Origin: Geodermatophilus arenarius | GTDB lineage: Bacteria > Actinomycetota > Actinomycetes > Mycobacteriales > Geodermatophilaceae | Direction: 5' to 3' | DNA length: 64,000 nucleotides | Assembly: GCF_042654585.1 (NCBI RefSeq) | Contig: NZ_JBHSGR010000026.1 | Span: 1-64,000, forward strand | Shown: positions 36,092 through 45,178 of the stretch, one piece after another | Layout of the letters: each line of letters starts with the position of its first letter | Position numbering within the stretch: the stretch's first letter is position 1 | Position numbers and translations under genes: made by a program | The notes under the pieces: generated by a model | What the model saw: the letters and a program-made list of their open reading frames with translations, nothing else | Told to the model about the DNA's origin: nothing | Databases searched by the model: none

Positions 36092-37195
36092 ATGGCACAG
36101 AACGAGAAGCTGGCCGAGCTGTCACAGGCGGGCGTCGCCGTCTGGCTCGACGACCTGTCGCGGGACCGCATCCGCAGCGGCAACCTGCAGTCGCTGGTCG
36201 ACGAGCGCTCCGTCGTCGGCGTCACCACCAACCCGACGATCTTCGCCGCCGCGATCAGCGGGTCGGAGTCCTACGACGACCAGCTGCACGCCCTCGCGGT
36301 GCGCCAGGTGAGCGTCGAGGAGGCGCTGCGCACCATCACCGCCTCCGACGTGCGCGACGCCTGCGACCTGCTGGCCCCCGTGGCCGAGCGGCAGCCCGGC
36401 GACGGCCGGGTGTCGCTGGAGGTCGCGCCGGGCCTGGCGCACGACACCGACGCCACCGCCGCCGAGGCCGCGCACCTGTGGTGGCTGGTGGACCGGCCGA
36501 ACCTCTACATCAAGATCCCGGCCACCGTGGAGGGCCTGCCGGCCATCACGACGTCGATCGCCCGCGGGATCAGCGTCAACGTCACCCTGATCTTCAGCCT
36601 CGAGCGGTACCGCGCCGTCATGGACGCCTACCTGTCCGGGCTGGAGCAGCGCCTCGAACAGGACCCCGACGCCGACCTCAGCGGGATCGCCTCCGTCGCC
36701 TCGTTCTTCGTGTCCCGCGTGGACAGCGAGATCGACAAGCGGCTGGAGAAGGCCGGCGCCGACCAGCTCAAGGGCAAGGCCGCGCTGGCCAACGCGCAGC
36801 TGGCCTACCAGGCCTACGAGGAGGTCTTCTCCTCCGACCGCTGGAAGGCGCTGGAGGCCAAGGGCGCGAGGCCGCAGCGGCCGCTGTGGGCCTCGACCGG
36901 GGTGAAGAACCCGGAGTACTCCGACACGCTCTACGTCAGCGAGCTCATCGCCCCCGGCACCGTGAACACGATGCCGGAGAAGACGCTGCAGGCCTACGCC
37001 GACCACGGCGCGGCGGGCACCCCGGTGCAGAAGACCTACGACGACGCCGCGGCGACGATGAAGGCCATCGCCGACGCCGGCGTCGACCTCGACGACGTGT
37101 TCCGCGTCCTCGAGGAGGAGGGCGTGCGGAAGTTCGTCGACTCGTGGGACGAGCTCACCGAGTCCGTGCGCGGCCAGCTCGAGGACAAGGCATGA
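36092..37195 (+). CDS. tal: Transaldolase
   Basis: The 367-residue enzyme transfers dihydroxyacetone units between sugar phosphates. The Schiff-base lysine is Lys141 in LYIKIPAT, with VVGVTTNPTIF near residue 41 and WASTGVKNPEYSD in the C-terminal half, as in the longer actinobacterial/cyanobacterial Tal group. ATG 36092 lies 32 bases after tkt. The stop overlaps the pgi start (ATGA). In some relatives tal and pgi are fused; here they are separate but coupled. Confidence 0.96.
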   Translation: MAQNEKLAELSQAGVAVWLDDLSRDRIRSGNLQSLVDERSVVGVTTNPTIFAAAISGSESYDDQLHALAVRQVSVEEALRTITASDVRDACDLLAPVAERQPGDGRVSLEVAPGLAHDTDATAAEAAHLWWLVDRPNLYIKIPATVEGLPAITTSIARGISVNVTLIFSLERYRAVMDAYLSGLEQRLEQDPDADLSGIASVASFFVSRVDSEIDKRLEKAGADQLKGKAALANAQLAYQAYEEVFSSDRWKALEAKGARPQRPLWASTGVKNPEYSDTLYVSELIAPGTVNTMPEKTLQAYADHGAAGTPVQKTYDDAAATMKAIADAGVDLDDVFRVLEEEGVRKFVDSWDELTESVRGQLEDKA

Positions 37196-38802
37196 CGCTG
37201 GAGTTCTCCTGCTCCGGCCTCGACGTCCCGGAGGTCGTCCGCACCCAGCTCGCCGACGACGACGTCGCCGCGCGCCTGGTGGCCAAGGACGCCACCCTCT
37301 GGGGCCCCGAGGCCGAGAGCGAGGCCTCGATCCGGCTCGGCTGGCTGGACCTGCCCGCGTCCTCGCGCGAGCTGGTGTCCCGGCTGGCCGAGCTGCGGGC
37401 CGAGCTCGCCGGCGAGGGGATCGACCGCGTCGTCCTGTGCGGCATGGGCGGTTCCTCGCTGGCGCCGGAGGTCATCTGCCGCACCGCGGGCGCGCCGCTG
37501 GTCGTCCTCGACACCACCGACCCCGGGCAGGTCGCCGCGGCGATGACCGACCTCGACCGCACCGTGGTCGTGGTCAGCTCCAAGTCCGGCGGCACGATCG
37601 AGACCGACAGCCACCGGCGGGCGTTCGTCGCCGCGTTCGCCGAGGCGGGGCTGGACGAGAAGGAGGTCGGCCGGCGGTTCGTCGTCGTCACCGACCCCGG
37701 CTCCCCGCTGGCCGACACCGCCGCCGCCATGGGCGCCCGCGCGGTGTTCCTCGCCGACCCGAACGTCGGCGGCCGCTACAGCGCCCTGTCGGCGTTCGGG
37801 CTGGTGCCCGCGGCGCTGGCCGGGGTGGACGTCGGCACCCTGCTGGACGAGGCCGCCGACCTCGCCGAGCACCTCGCCGAGCCGGACAACCCGGCGCTGG
37901 AGCTCGGCGTCGCCATGGGCGCGGGCTTCCGCACCGGCCGGGACAAGGTCGCCCTCGCCGAGGGCACCGGCGGCAGCGGCCCGCGCATCGAGGGCTTCGG
38001 CGACTGGGCCGAGCAGCTCATCGCCGAGTCCACCGGCAAGGAGGGCCGGGGGCTGCTGCCCGTGGTCCTGGAGTCGGTGGACGCGCCCGGGTCGCAGGCG
38101 CCGGACGCGCTGCTGGCCGTCGTCGACGGGGACCCGGTCGACGGCCGGCCCTCGGTCGGCGTCACCGGCCCGCTGGGCGCGCAGTTCCTCGGCTGGGAGT
38201 ACGCGACGGCGGTGGCCGGGCGGGTGCTGGGGATCAACCCCTTCGACCAGCCCAACGTCACCGAGTCCAAGCAGAACACCTCGCGGATCCTCGAGTCCGG
38301 CCTGCCCGAGGAGCGGCCGGCCGCCACGATCGGCGCGGTCGAGCTGTACGCCTCCGGCGGCGTGCTCGACGGCGTCGACCTGACCCAGGCCGACGGGCTG
38401 CGGCTGGCGCTGGACGCCCTGCTGGGCGCCGTCCCGCCGCGTGGCTACCTCGCCGTCATGGCGTACCTGGACCGCGAGGCCGACGCCCGGGCCGGCGAGC
38501 TGCGTGCGGCGCTGGCCCGCCGCACGGAGCACGCGGTCACCTTCGGGTGGGGTCCGCGCTTCCTGCACTCGACCGGCCAGTACCACAAGGGCGGTCCGCA
38601 GGTCGGCGCGTTCCTGCAGCTCACCGGCGCGGTGACGCAGGACCTCCCGGTGCCCGACCGGCCGTACTCCTTCGGCACGCTGCAGGCCGCCCAGGCCGCC
38701 GGCGACCGGCAGGCGCTGGCCGACCGGCAGCGCCCGCTGCTGCACCTGCACCTGACCGACCGGTCCGCCGGCATCGACCAGGTCCTCGCTGCCCTCGACT
38801 GA
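37192..38802 (+). CDS. pgi: Glucose-6-phosphate isomerase
   Basis: The 536-residue enzyme interconverts glucose-6-phosphate and fructose-6-phosphate. The PGI signature is visible in DPNVGGRYSALSAFG, with VVSSKSGGTIETD for phosphate binding and GKEGRGLLPVV downstream. The C-terminal part has FLHSTGQYHKGGP with the catalytic lysine region. It is the type joined with transaldolase in actinobacteria and cyanobacteria. ATG 37192 overlaps the tal stop by four bases. Confidence 0.94.
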   Translation: MTLEFSCSGLDVPEVVRTQLADDDVAARLVAKDATLWGPEAESEASIRLGWLDLPASSRELVSRLAELRAELAGEGIDRVVLCGMGGSSLAPEVICRTAGAPLVVLDTTDPGQVAAAMTDLDRTVVVVSSKSGGTIETDSHRRAFVAAFAEAGLDEKEVGRRFVVVTDPGSPLADTAAAMGARAVFLADPNVGGRYSALSAFGLVPAALAGVDVGTLLDEAADLAEHLAEPDNPALELGVAMGAGFRTGRDKVALAEGTGGSGPRIEGFGDWAEQLIAESTGKEGRGLLPVVLESVDAPGSQAPDALLAVVDGDPVDGRPSVGVTGPLGAQFLGWEYATAVAGRVLGINPFDQPNVTESKQNTSRILESGLPEERPAATIGAVELYASGGVLDGVDLTQADGLRLALDALLGAVPPRGYLAVMAYLDREADARAGELRAALARRTEHAVTFGWGPRFLHSTGQYHKGGPQVGAFLQLTGAVTQDLPVPDRPYSFGTLQAAQAAGDRQALADRQRPLLHLHLTDRSAGIDQVLAALD

Positions 38803-38827
38803 CCCTGCACCCCCTCGAGGAGGGCAC

Positions 38828-40345
38828 GTGATCCCCAACCCGCTGCGCGACCCGCGGGACCGGCGGCTGCCGCGGGTCCCCGAGCCCTGCGCCCTGGTCG
38901 TCTTCGGCATCACCGGCGACCTGGCCCGCAAGAAGCTGCTCCCGGCCGTGTACGACCTGGCCAACCGCGGGCTGCTGCCGACGAACTTCGCGCTGCTGGG
39001 CTTCGCCCGGCGGGACTGGGGTGACCAGGACTTCGCCGAGCTGGCACGGGACGCGGCCCGCAACGCGGCCCGCACGCCGTGGCGGGAGGAGGTGTGGGAG
39101 CGGCTGGCCAACAGCGTCCGGTTCGTCCAGGGCTCCTTCGACGACGACAACGCCTTCGACGAGCTCGCCCACGCCCTCGCCGACCTGGAGAGCAGCCACG
39201 GCATCGGCGGCAACGCGGCGTTCTACCTGTCGATCCCGCCGGCGATGTTCCCCGTCGTGCTCAAGCAGATGCAGCGCACCGGCATGGCCGAGAGCACGCC
39301 GGACCGGTGGCGGCGGGTCGTCGTCGAGAAGCCCTTCGGCACCGACCTCGCCTCCAGCCGGGAGCTCAACGAGCTGGTCGACTCGGTGTTCAGCGCCGAG
39401 GACGTCTTCCGCATCGACCACTACCTGGGCAAGGAGACCGTCCAGAACCTCATGGCGCTGCGGTTCGCCAACGAGCTGTTCGAGCCGGTCTGGAACGGCC
39501 ACCACGTCGACTCGGTGCAGATCACCATGGCCGAGGACGTCGGCATCGGCGGGCGGGCGGGCTTCTACGAGAAGACCGGGGCGGCGCGCGACGTGCTGCA
39601 GAACCACCTGCTGCAGCTGCTCGCGCTCACCGCGATGGAGGAGCCGGTCGAGTTCTCGGCCGACGAGATCCGCACCGAGAAGCTCAAGGTGCTGCGCGCG
39701 ATCTCGCTGCCCGAGGACCTGCACACCTTCGCCGTCCGCGGCCAGTACGAGCAGGGCTGGCTGGCGGGTCAGCGGGCCAGGGGCTACCGGCAGGAGGAGG
39801 GCGTCGACGCGCACTCGACCACCGAGACCTACGCCGCGGTCCGGCTCGGGGTGGAGACCCGCCGGTGGGCCGGCGTGCCGTTCTACCTGCGCACCGGCAA
39901 GCGGCTGCCGCGGCGGGTCACCGAGATCGCGCTGGTGTTCAACCGGGCGCCGCACCTGCCCTTCGCCGACACCGACACCGAGGAGCTGGGCAACAACCAG
40001 CTGGTGGTGCGCGTGCAGCCCGACGAGGGGGTCACCCTCAAGTTCGGGTCGAAGGTGCCCGGCAGCGTCATGGAGGTCCGGGACGTGTCCATGGACTTCC
40101 TCTACGGCGAGCAGTTCACCGAGGCCAGCCCCGAGGCCTACGAGCGGCTGCTGCTGGACGTGCTGCTCGGCGACGCCACGCTGTTCCCGCGCAACGCCGA
40201 GGTCGAGGCCTCCTGGGCCGTCATCGACCCGCTCGAGGAGTTCTGGGCCGGCAGCACGCCGCACGCCTACCGGGCCGGCGAGTGGGGGCCGCGCGCGGCC
40301 GACGAGATGCTGGCCGCCGAGGGCCGCCGGTGGCGGCGTCCGTGA
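38828..40345 (+). CDS. zwf: Glucose-6-phosphate dehydrogenase
   Basis: The 505-residue enzyme oxidises glucose-6-phosphate with NADP. The coenzyme motif GITGDLARKK is at 27-36, EKPFGTD lies in the first third, and the substrate motif RIDHYLGKE is near residue 195. GTG 38828 follows a GAGGAGGG site 25 bases after pgi. Together with opcA and pgl it forms the oxidative branch. Confidence 0.97.
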   Translation: MIPNPLRDPRDRRLPRVPEPCALVVFGITGDLARKKLLPAVYDLANRGLLPTNFALLGFARRDWGDQDFAELARDAARNAARTPWREEVWERLANSVRFVQGSFDDDNAFDELAHALADLESSHGIGGNAAFYLSIPPAMFPVVLKQMQRTGMAESTPDRWRRVVVEKPFGTDLASSRELNELVDSVFSAEDVFRIDHYLGKETVQNLMALRFANELFEPVWNGHHVDSVQITMAEDVGIGGRAGFYEKTGAARDVLQNHLLQLLALTAMEEPVEFSADEIRTEKLKVLRAISLPEDLHTFAVRGQYEQGWLAGQRARGYRQEEGVDAHSTTETYAAVRLGVETRRWAGVPFYLRTGKRLPRRVTEIALVFNRAPHLPFADTDTEELGNNQLVVRVQPDEGVTLKFGSKVPGSVMEVRDVSMDFLYGEQFTEASPEAYERLLLDVLLGDATLFPRNAEVEASWAVIDPLEEFWAGSTPHAYRAGEWGPRAADEMLAAEGRRWRRP

Positions 40346-40370
40346 GGCGCCCCCGCGGAGAGGAGACGCG

Positions 40371-41540
40371 ATGACGACGCTCTGGGACACCACCGGCTCG
40401 GCCGTGGTCAAGGAGCTCGCCGCCCAGCGGCGGACCGGCGGAGCGGTGCTGTCGGGGGTGGCGCTGACCCTGGTGGTCGTGGCCGACGAGGGCCGGGTGG
40501 CCGAGGCCGAGGAGGCCGCGACGGCGGCCGCCGAGCAGCACCCCTGCCGGATCCTCGTCGTCGTCCGCCGGCAGATCGAGGCCCCGGTGCCGCGGCTGGA
40601 CGCCGAGGTGTCCATCGGCGGGCGGCTGGGCCCCGGCGAGGCGGTCGTCATGCGCATGTACGGGCGCCTGGCGCTGCACGCGGAGTCGGTCGTGCTGCCG
40701 CTGCTGGCCGCCGACGCGCCGGTGGTCACCTGGTGGCACACCGAGCCGCCGCGGCAGCTGAGCACCGACGCGCTCGCGGTCATCGCCGACCGGCGGATCA
40801 CCGACAGCACGTCGGCGTCGGACCAGCTGGCCTCGCTGCGGACCCGGGCGCACGACTACTCCCCCGGCGACACCGACCTGGCCTGGACCCGCGCCACCGG
40901 CTGGCGGGCGACGCTCACCTCCGCGCTGGACTCGGTGTCCGGCCGCCGCGGGGACGTGGTGAAGGTGCTCGGCGCCCGCGTCGAGGGCGACCCCGGGGCG
41001 GCCACCGCCCAGTTGCTGCGCGGCTGGCTCGCGTCCCGCACCGGCAGCGCGGTCGAGGTCGTGCAGGCCACCCGGCACCCCGGGCCCAGCGGCATCGACT
41101 CGGTGTTCCTGACGCTGGACCAGGACGAGGAGGTGCGCGTGCACGCCGACCGCCGCGGCGGCGCGGTGATCAGCCAGCCGTACCGGCCCGACGCCACGAT
41201 GGCGCTGCCCGACCGGTCGCTGGGCGACCTGCTCGGCGAGGAGCTGCGCCGGCTGGACCCCGACGAGCCGTACGCCGAGGCGCTGGAGGCCACCACCGGG
41301 GTGACCGGCCTGGCCGGCCGGGCGCCGGTGCGCGCGCACGTGTGGGTGGACCCGGCCGAGCACGCGGGCGCGCCGTTCGCGAGGGACGACGTCGGCACCA
41401 ACAGCCCGCACGGGGAGGCGCCGACGGTGCCGCCGGACTCCGAGGGCACCGACGAGGTGGCCGAGCACGGCGAGCACGACACCCCGGACCCGACGGCGCC
41501 CGAGACCCCGTCCGAGGCCGGCTCCGGAGCGGCGCGGTGA
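40371..41540 (+). CDS. opcA: Glucose-6-phosphate dehydrogenase assembly protein OpcA
   Basis: The 389-residue protein matches the OpcA family in its N-terminal region (TLWDTTGSAVVKELAAQRR, then HPCRILVVV) and in VVTWWHTEPP and DLAWTRATGWRATLTSALD. OpcA activates or assembles Zwf in cyanobacteria and actinobacteria. The last 60 residues are an acidic, Pro/Thr-rich tail unlikely to be folded. ATG 40371 has a GAGAGGAG site 25 bases after zwf. Its stop overlaps pgl. Confidence 0.95.
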   Translation: MTTLWDTTGSAVVKELAAQRRTGGAVLSGVALTLVVVADEGRVAEAEEAATAAAEQHPCRILVVVRRQIEAPVPRLDAEVSIGGRLGPGEAVVMRMYGRLALHAESVVLPLLAADAPVVTWWHTEPPRQLSTDALAVIADRRITDSTSASDQLASLRTRAHDYSPGDTDLAWTRATGWRATLTSALDSVSGRRGDVVKVLGARVEGDPGAATAQLLRGWLASRTGSAVEVVQATRHPGPSGIDSVFLTLDQDEEVRVHADRRGGAVISQPYRPDATMALPDRSLGDLLGEELRRLDPDEPYAEALEATTGVTGLAGRAPVRAHVWVDPAEHAGAPFARDDVGTNSPHGEAPTVPPDSEGTDEVAEHGEHDTPDPTAPETPSEAGSGAAR

Positions 41541-42364
41541 CGCTGCCTCCCGGGGACCGGATCGCCGAGGCGCTCGCGGAGCGGATCGAGGGCCCCACGC
41601 CCGGGATCGTCGTCGAGCCCGACGCCGAGCTGCTGGCGCGGGCGGTGGCCTCCGCGCTGGTCGCGCGGCTGGCCGCGGCCCAGGCGGTGCACGGGACGGC
41701 GTCGGTGGTGCTCACCGGCGGCGGGATCGGGACGGCGGTGCTGCGGCACGCCGCGGAGCTGGCCGAGGAGCCGGCGCCCGGTCAGGCGGTCGACTGGACC
41801 GCCGTCGACGTCTGGTGGGGCGACGAGCGGTTCGTCCCGGCCGACGACGACGAGCGCAACGAGAAGGGCGCCCGCGAGGCGCTGCTGGACCGGGTCGGGG
41901 CGCCGCCGGAGCGGGTGCACCCGATCCCGGCGTCCGACGCCGGCTTCGACACCCCGGAGGAGGCCGCGGACTGGTACGCCGGGGCCCTGGCCGACGCCGC
42001 CCGCGACGCCGGGACCGACGGCCCGCTCCCCCGGTTCGACGTCCTGCTGCTCGGGATGGGCCCCGAGGGCCACGTGGCGTCGATCTTCCCGGACTCCCCC
42101 GCGGTCTCCGACGAACGGACCGTGGTGCCTGTGCGGGACTGCCCGAAGCCGCCGCCGACGCGGGTGAGCCTCGGCTTCGCCGCGATCACCGCCGCCGAGG
42201 AGGTCTGGCTGCTGGTGTCCGGGGAGGGCAAGGCCGAGGCCGTGGCACGGGCGCTGGGTGGCGCCGACCGCGCCGAGGTCCCGGCCGCCGGGGCCCGCGG
42301 CCGCCGGGCGACCCGCTGGCTGCTCGACGCCGCCGCCGCGAGCCGCCTGCCCGGGGCGGGGTGA
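41537..42364 (+). CDS. pgl: 6-phosphogluconolactonase
   Basis: The 275-residue enzyme hydrolyses 6-phosphoglucono-lactone made by Zwf. Family landmarks are VVLTGGGIGTAVL, VWWGDERFVPADDDERN, and LGMGPEGHVASIFPDSPA with the catalytic His. GTG 41537 overlaps the opcA stop in GTGA. It is the last gene of the pentose-phosphate cluster and faces rbpA; stacked hairpins follow it. Confidence 0.95.
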   Translation: MTLPPGDRIAEALAERIEGPTPGIVVEPDAELLARAVASALVARLAAAQAVHGTASVVLTGGGIGTAVLRHAAELAEEPAPGQAVDWTAVDVWWGDERFVPADDDERNEKGAREALLDRVGAPPERVHPIPASDAGFDTPEEAADWYAGALADAARDAGTDGPLPRFDVLLLGMGPEGHVASIFPDSPAVSDERTVVPVRDCPKPPPTRVSLGFAAITAAEEVWLLVSGEGKAEAVARALGGADRAEVPAAGARGRRATRWLLDAAAASRLPGAG

Positions 42365-42367
42365 CCA

Positions 42368-42401
42368 CCGTCGACGGCTGCCTGCCGTGCGCCGTCGACG
42401 G
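42368..42401 (+). terminator. Hairpin directly after pgl
   Basis: Two copies of the self-complementary decamer CCGTCGACGG (42368-42377, 42392-42401) flank a 14-base loop. The first copy begins 4 bases after the pgl stop codon. This is the first of two stems in the pgl termination region. Confidence 0.45.
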
Positions 42402-42416
42402 AGGCCGACGCGTCCT

Positions 42417-42440
42417 CCTCCCGCACGCGGGTGCGGGAGG
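42417..42440 (+). terminator. Terminator hairpin of the pentose-phosphate cluster
   Basis: A 10-bp perfect stem (CCTCCCGCAC with GTGCGGGAGG) closes on a GCGG tetraloop, about 50 bases after pgl. It is compact and the best terminator candidate for the plus-strand operon. Confidence 0.65.
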
Positions 42441-42559
42441 ACGAGCCGTGGCGGCTGTCGGTCGTGCTCCGCGGGGTGCTGCCCGTCGACCCGGCGCCGC
42501 ACCGCGAGGGCGGCCGCTGGCCGACGGCCGCGGGCTGCCGACGCCCGGCACGCCCGGTG

Positions 42560-42592
42560 CCCCGGCGGCGGCCCACGGGGCCGCCGCCGGGG
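42560..42592. terminator. 15-bp hairpin at the end of rbpA
   Basis: A perfect 15-bp GC stem (42560-42574 with 42578-42592) with a 3-base ACG loop lies 16 bases after the rbpA stop on the minus strand. It may act in both directions between convergent operons. Confidence 0.7.
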
Positions 42593-42608
42593 CGGTCAGA
42601 CCGGAGCT

Positions 42609-42950
42609 CTAGGCGCCGCGGCGGGCCCGCAGCTTGGCGAGGGCCTCCTCGAGGAGGGCGTCACCGTCGGCGTCGCTGCGCCGCTCACGCACGTAGGCGA
42701 GGTGCGTCTTGTACGGCTCGGTCCGTGGCGCCGGCGGCGGCGCCTGCGGGTCCTGACCGGCCGGGAGACCGCAGCGCGGGCAGTCCCAGGTCTCGGGGAC
42801 CTCCGCGTCGGTGGCGAAGGCTACCCGCGTCTCGTGACCCGAGCTGCACCAGTAGCCGACCCGGTGCCGCGGGGCCGCCTCTCCGCGCTCGGCCTCACCC
42901 ATCGGACCCGCGCCGACCCGGGTCCCCCGGATCGCGTTGCCACCAGCCAC
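42609..42950 (-). CDS. rbpA: RbpA-family RNA polymerase-binding protein (zinc-ribbon type)
   Basis: The 113-residue protein has GNAIRGTRVGAGPMGEAERGE at its start, a zinc-ribbon-like set WCSSGHE...WDCPRCGLPAG, and the C-terminal PYKTHLAYVRERRSDADG with a basic helix. It matches the actinobacterial proteins usually annotated as RbpA, which bind RNA polymerase and the principal sigma factor. It differs from the best-studied M. tuberculosis RbpA sequence, so the exact paralogue is uncertain. GTG 42950 gives the family N-terminus and has a GAGGGGG site; GTG 42989 is an alternative. Confidence 0.75.
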   Translation of the reverse strand: MAGGNAIRGTRVGAGPMGEAERGEAAPRHRVGYWCSSGHETRVAFATDAEVPETWDCPRCGLPAGQDPQAPPPAPRTEPYKTHLAYVRERRSDADGDALLEEALAKLRARRGA

Positions 42951-42992
42951 GAGCGCCCCCTCGTCCTGACCTGCCTGCTGGATCGTCACGGC

Positions 42993-43019
42993 GCGTGATC
43001 ACGCCGCCCGGGCAGTCTA
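42993..43019 (-). promoter_or_regulatory. rbpA promoter with an adjacent palindrome
   Basis: On the minus strand TAGACT (43014-43019) is a -10 candidate. Just downstream, at the predicted transcript start, lies the perfect 12-bp palindrome GCGTGATCACGC (42993-43004). The palindrome is well placed for an operator. No -35 is clear. Confidence 0.4.
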
Positions 43020-43075
43020 GGGCCTGAGGGTGTCTCCCCGGTCACGATTTCGCCGCGACCAGGGGCGGGGCGGGG

Positions 43076-43309
43076 CTACACCTTGAGCAGGATGCCCAGC
43101 GCCACGATGCACACGGTCCAGATCAGGCCGGTGAACACGGTGAGCCGGTTGAGGTTCTTCTCGACCACCGAGGAGCCGGACAGCTGGGAGGAGACCGCGC
43201 CGCCGAACATCGAGGACAGGCCACCGCCCTTGCCCCGGTGCAGCAGGATCAGCACCACGAGCAGCACGCTGGTGAGGACCAGCAGCACGTTGAGGACGAG
43301 CTCGACCAT
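43076..43309 (-). CDS. secG: Preprotein translocase subunit SecG
   Basis: The 77-residue protein has two membrane helices (about 3-24 and 55-76) joined by a loop with HRGKGGGLSSMFGG, the SecG signature. It supports SecYEG-dependent protein export. Its place at the end of the gap-pgk-tpiA line is standard in actinobacteria, though here a binding-protein gene intervenes. Start is ATG 43309. Confidence 0.95.
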   Translation of the reverse strand: MVELVLNVLLVLTSVLLVVLILLHRGKGGGLSSMFGGAVSSQLSGSSVVEKNLNRLTVFTGLIWTVCIVALGILLKV

Positions 43310-43344
43310 GGCCCCAGCGTAACCGGTGCCCGTAGGCGTCCCGG

Positions 43345-45153
43345 TCAGCGCACGCCCGCGGTGGCCAGGTCGTGCCCCGCGTAGGGCTCCATGACCAGCC
43401 CGTTGCGCAGCCGCTGCCCGGCCAGGAGCTGCACGCGCGTCTCCACCAGCGGCACGTAGGCGCCGGTCCCGCCGGCCGCCGTCGCGACCTCCCGCCAGGC
43501 GCCCCGGGCCGCCTCCGGGTCGGCGGCGGCGCGGGCGGCGTCGACCAGCCCGGAGATCGCCGGGTCGGTGAGCCGGGCGTAGTTGGTGTTGCCGACCAGG
43601 CTCACCGAGCGGCCGTCGACCAGCGGCACGAGGAACGAGCCCGGCGTCGGGAAGTCGGCGGTCCAGGTGGCCAGCACGATGCCGAAGCCGTTGCGCGCCA
43701 CGTTGTCCGGACTGCCGACGTCGGTGGCGTAGAAGCTGGTCGCCGGCAGCGGGCGCAGCTCCGCGGTGATCCCGACCTCCGCGAGCTGCGCGACGACCTC
43801 CTCGGCCACCGCGACGCTGGCCTGGGCGTCCGGCACGGCGAGGACCGTGCGGAACCCGTCGGGCTGCCCGCAGGCGGCCAGCGCCTCCCGGGCGGCGTCG
43901 GGGTCGGGGCCCGGGTCGGGGTCCTCCGGCCCGCCGCCCAGGGACCGCGGCCACAGCTGCGAGGTGCGGACGGCGTTGTCCGCGCCGCCGGCGACCTCCT
44001 GGACGGCGCCGCGGTCGATCGCGGCGGCCACCGCGGCCCGGCAGTTCGGGTCGTTCATCGGCGCGACGTCGGTGGGCAGCGCGAGCAGCCGCACCGCGCC
44101 GGTGGTCAGGTCGTCGACCCGGTCGGTCAGCGGCACGTCGCCGCCCGCGCCCTCGGCGAGCCGGGCGGCGGTGGCCGCGTGCAGGCCGGCGCCGGAGACG
44201 TCGACATCGGCCGAGCCGGCGAGCAGCTCCTGGTCCCGCTCCAGGGTGGACAGCCCGGTGCGGACGACGACGCGGTCGGGCAGCGCCGTCCGGACCTCGT
44301 CGGCGGCCGGGTCCCACTGCGGGTTGCGGTCGAGGACGATGCCGGTCGCGGCGTCGACGGTGGTGACCGCGTAGGGGCCGGAGGAGACCGGGTCGCTGCC
44401 GTAGGCGGCGCCGGTGTCGTTCTCGATCGGCACCGGGCTGCTCGAGGGCAGCGCCAGCACGTAGGGGAAGTCGGGCTGGGCCGAGCGCAGCCGGAAGGTG
44501 ATCGTGGCGTCGTCGGGCGTCTCGATCGCGGCCAGCCCCAGCCTGCCCGGGGTCTCGTCCTGGTACGGCCCGGCGTAGGGGTTCTCGGGGTCGTCGAGCA
44601 GGTCCACGACGTAGGTGGGCCCGCCGACCACGACGTCGGAGGCGAAGGACCGCTCGATGCCGTACTTGACGTCGCGCGAGGTGATCGCCCGGCCGTTCTC
44701 GAAGCGGGCGCCCTGCTCGAGGGTGAACGTCCAGCTCAGGCCGCCGTCTGGGGTGGTGCCGAGGTCGGTGGCGAGGTCGGGCACCAGCTCGCCGGTGCGG
44801 CCGGGCTCGCTGGCGTAGGTCACCAGGGTGCGGGTGTAGAGCCGCATGAGGTTCCACACGCCGGGCTGGTAGGACCGCTGCGGGTCGAGGCTGTCGACCT
44901 CGCTGGTGACCACGCGCAGCGTGCCGCCGGTCGCGTCGGAGGGCGCGCGGACGCCGTCGACGCCGGCGTCGGGCCCGTCGCCGAGCACCGGGACGCCGCT
45001 GTCGCCGTCCCCGCCGCCGCTGCAGCTCACGGCCACCGCGACGACGAGCAGGACGACGAGGGCGAGCCCGAGGACGCGCCCGGGCGTGCCGCGCAGCCAC
45101 TCGGGCAGGCGGCGGCCCCGGGAGCGGGCGGGTCCCTGCAGCGTGCTGTCCAC
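43345..45153 (-). CDS. Oligopeptide/nickel-type ABC substrate-binding lipoprotein (family 5), orphan
   Basis: The 602-residue protein has an unusually long basic N-terminal region, a hydrophobic segment (27-43) and a probable lipobox Cys44 (AVSC), then an SBP family 5 fold: DSLDPQRSYQPGVWNLMRLYTRTLVTY, LEQGARFENGRAITSRDVKYGIERSF and SSGPYAVTTVD. Such proteins capture peptides, nickel or sugars outside the cell for ABC importers, but no permease or ATPase genes are nearby. GTG 45153, behind GGGAG, fits the gap after tpiA (25 bases). Substrate unknown. Confidence 0.87.
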   Translation of the reverse strand: MDSTLQGPARSRGRRLPEWLRGTPGRVLGLALVVLLVVAVAVSCSGGGDGDSGVPVLGDGPDAGVDGVRAPSDATGGTLRVVTSEVDSLDPQRSYQPGVWNLMRLYTRTLVTYASEPGRTGELVPDLATDLGTTPDGGLSWTFTLEQGARFENGRAITSRDVKYGIERSFASDVVVGGPTYVVDLLDDPENPYAGPYQDETPGRLGLAAIETPDDATITFRLRSAQPDFPYVLALPSSSPVPIENDTGAAYGSDPVSSGPYAVTTVDAATGIVLDRNPQWDPAADEVRTALPDRVVVRTGLSTLERDQELLAGSADVDVSGAGLHAATAARLAEGAGGDVPLTDRVDDLTTGAVRLLALPTDVAPMNDPNCRAAVAAAIDRGAVQEVAGGADNAVRTSQLWPRSLGGGPEDPDPGPDPDAAREALAACGQPDGFRTVLAVPDAQASVAVAEEVVAQLAEVGITAELRPLPATSFYATDVGSPDNVARNGFGIVLATWTADFPTPGSFLVPLVDGRSVSLVGNTNYARLTDPAISGLVDAARAAADPEAARGAWREVATAAGGTGAYVPLVETRVQLLAGQRLRNGLVMEPYAGHDLATAGVR

Positions 45154-45178
45154 CCACCCGCTCCCGTGCGGCCGCGGG

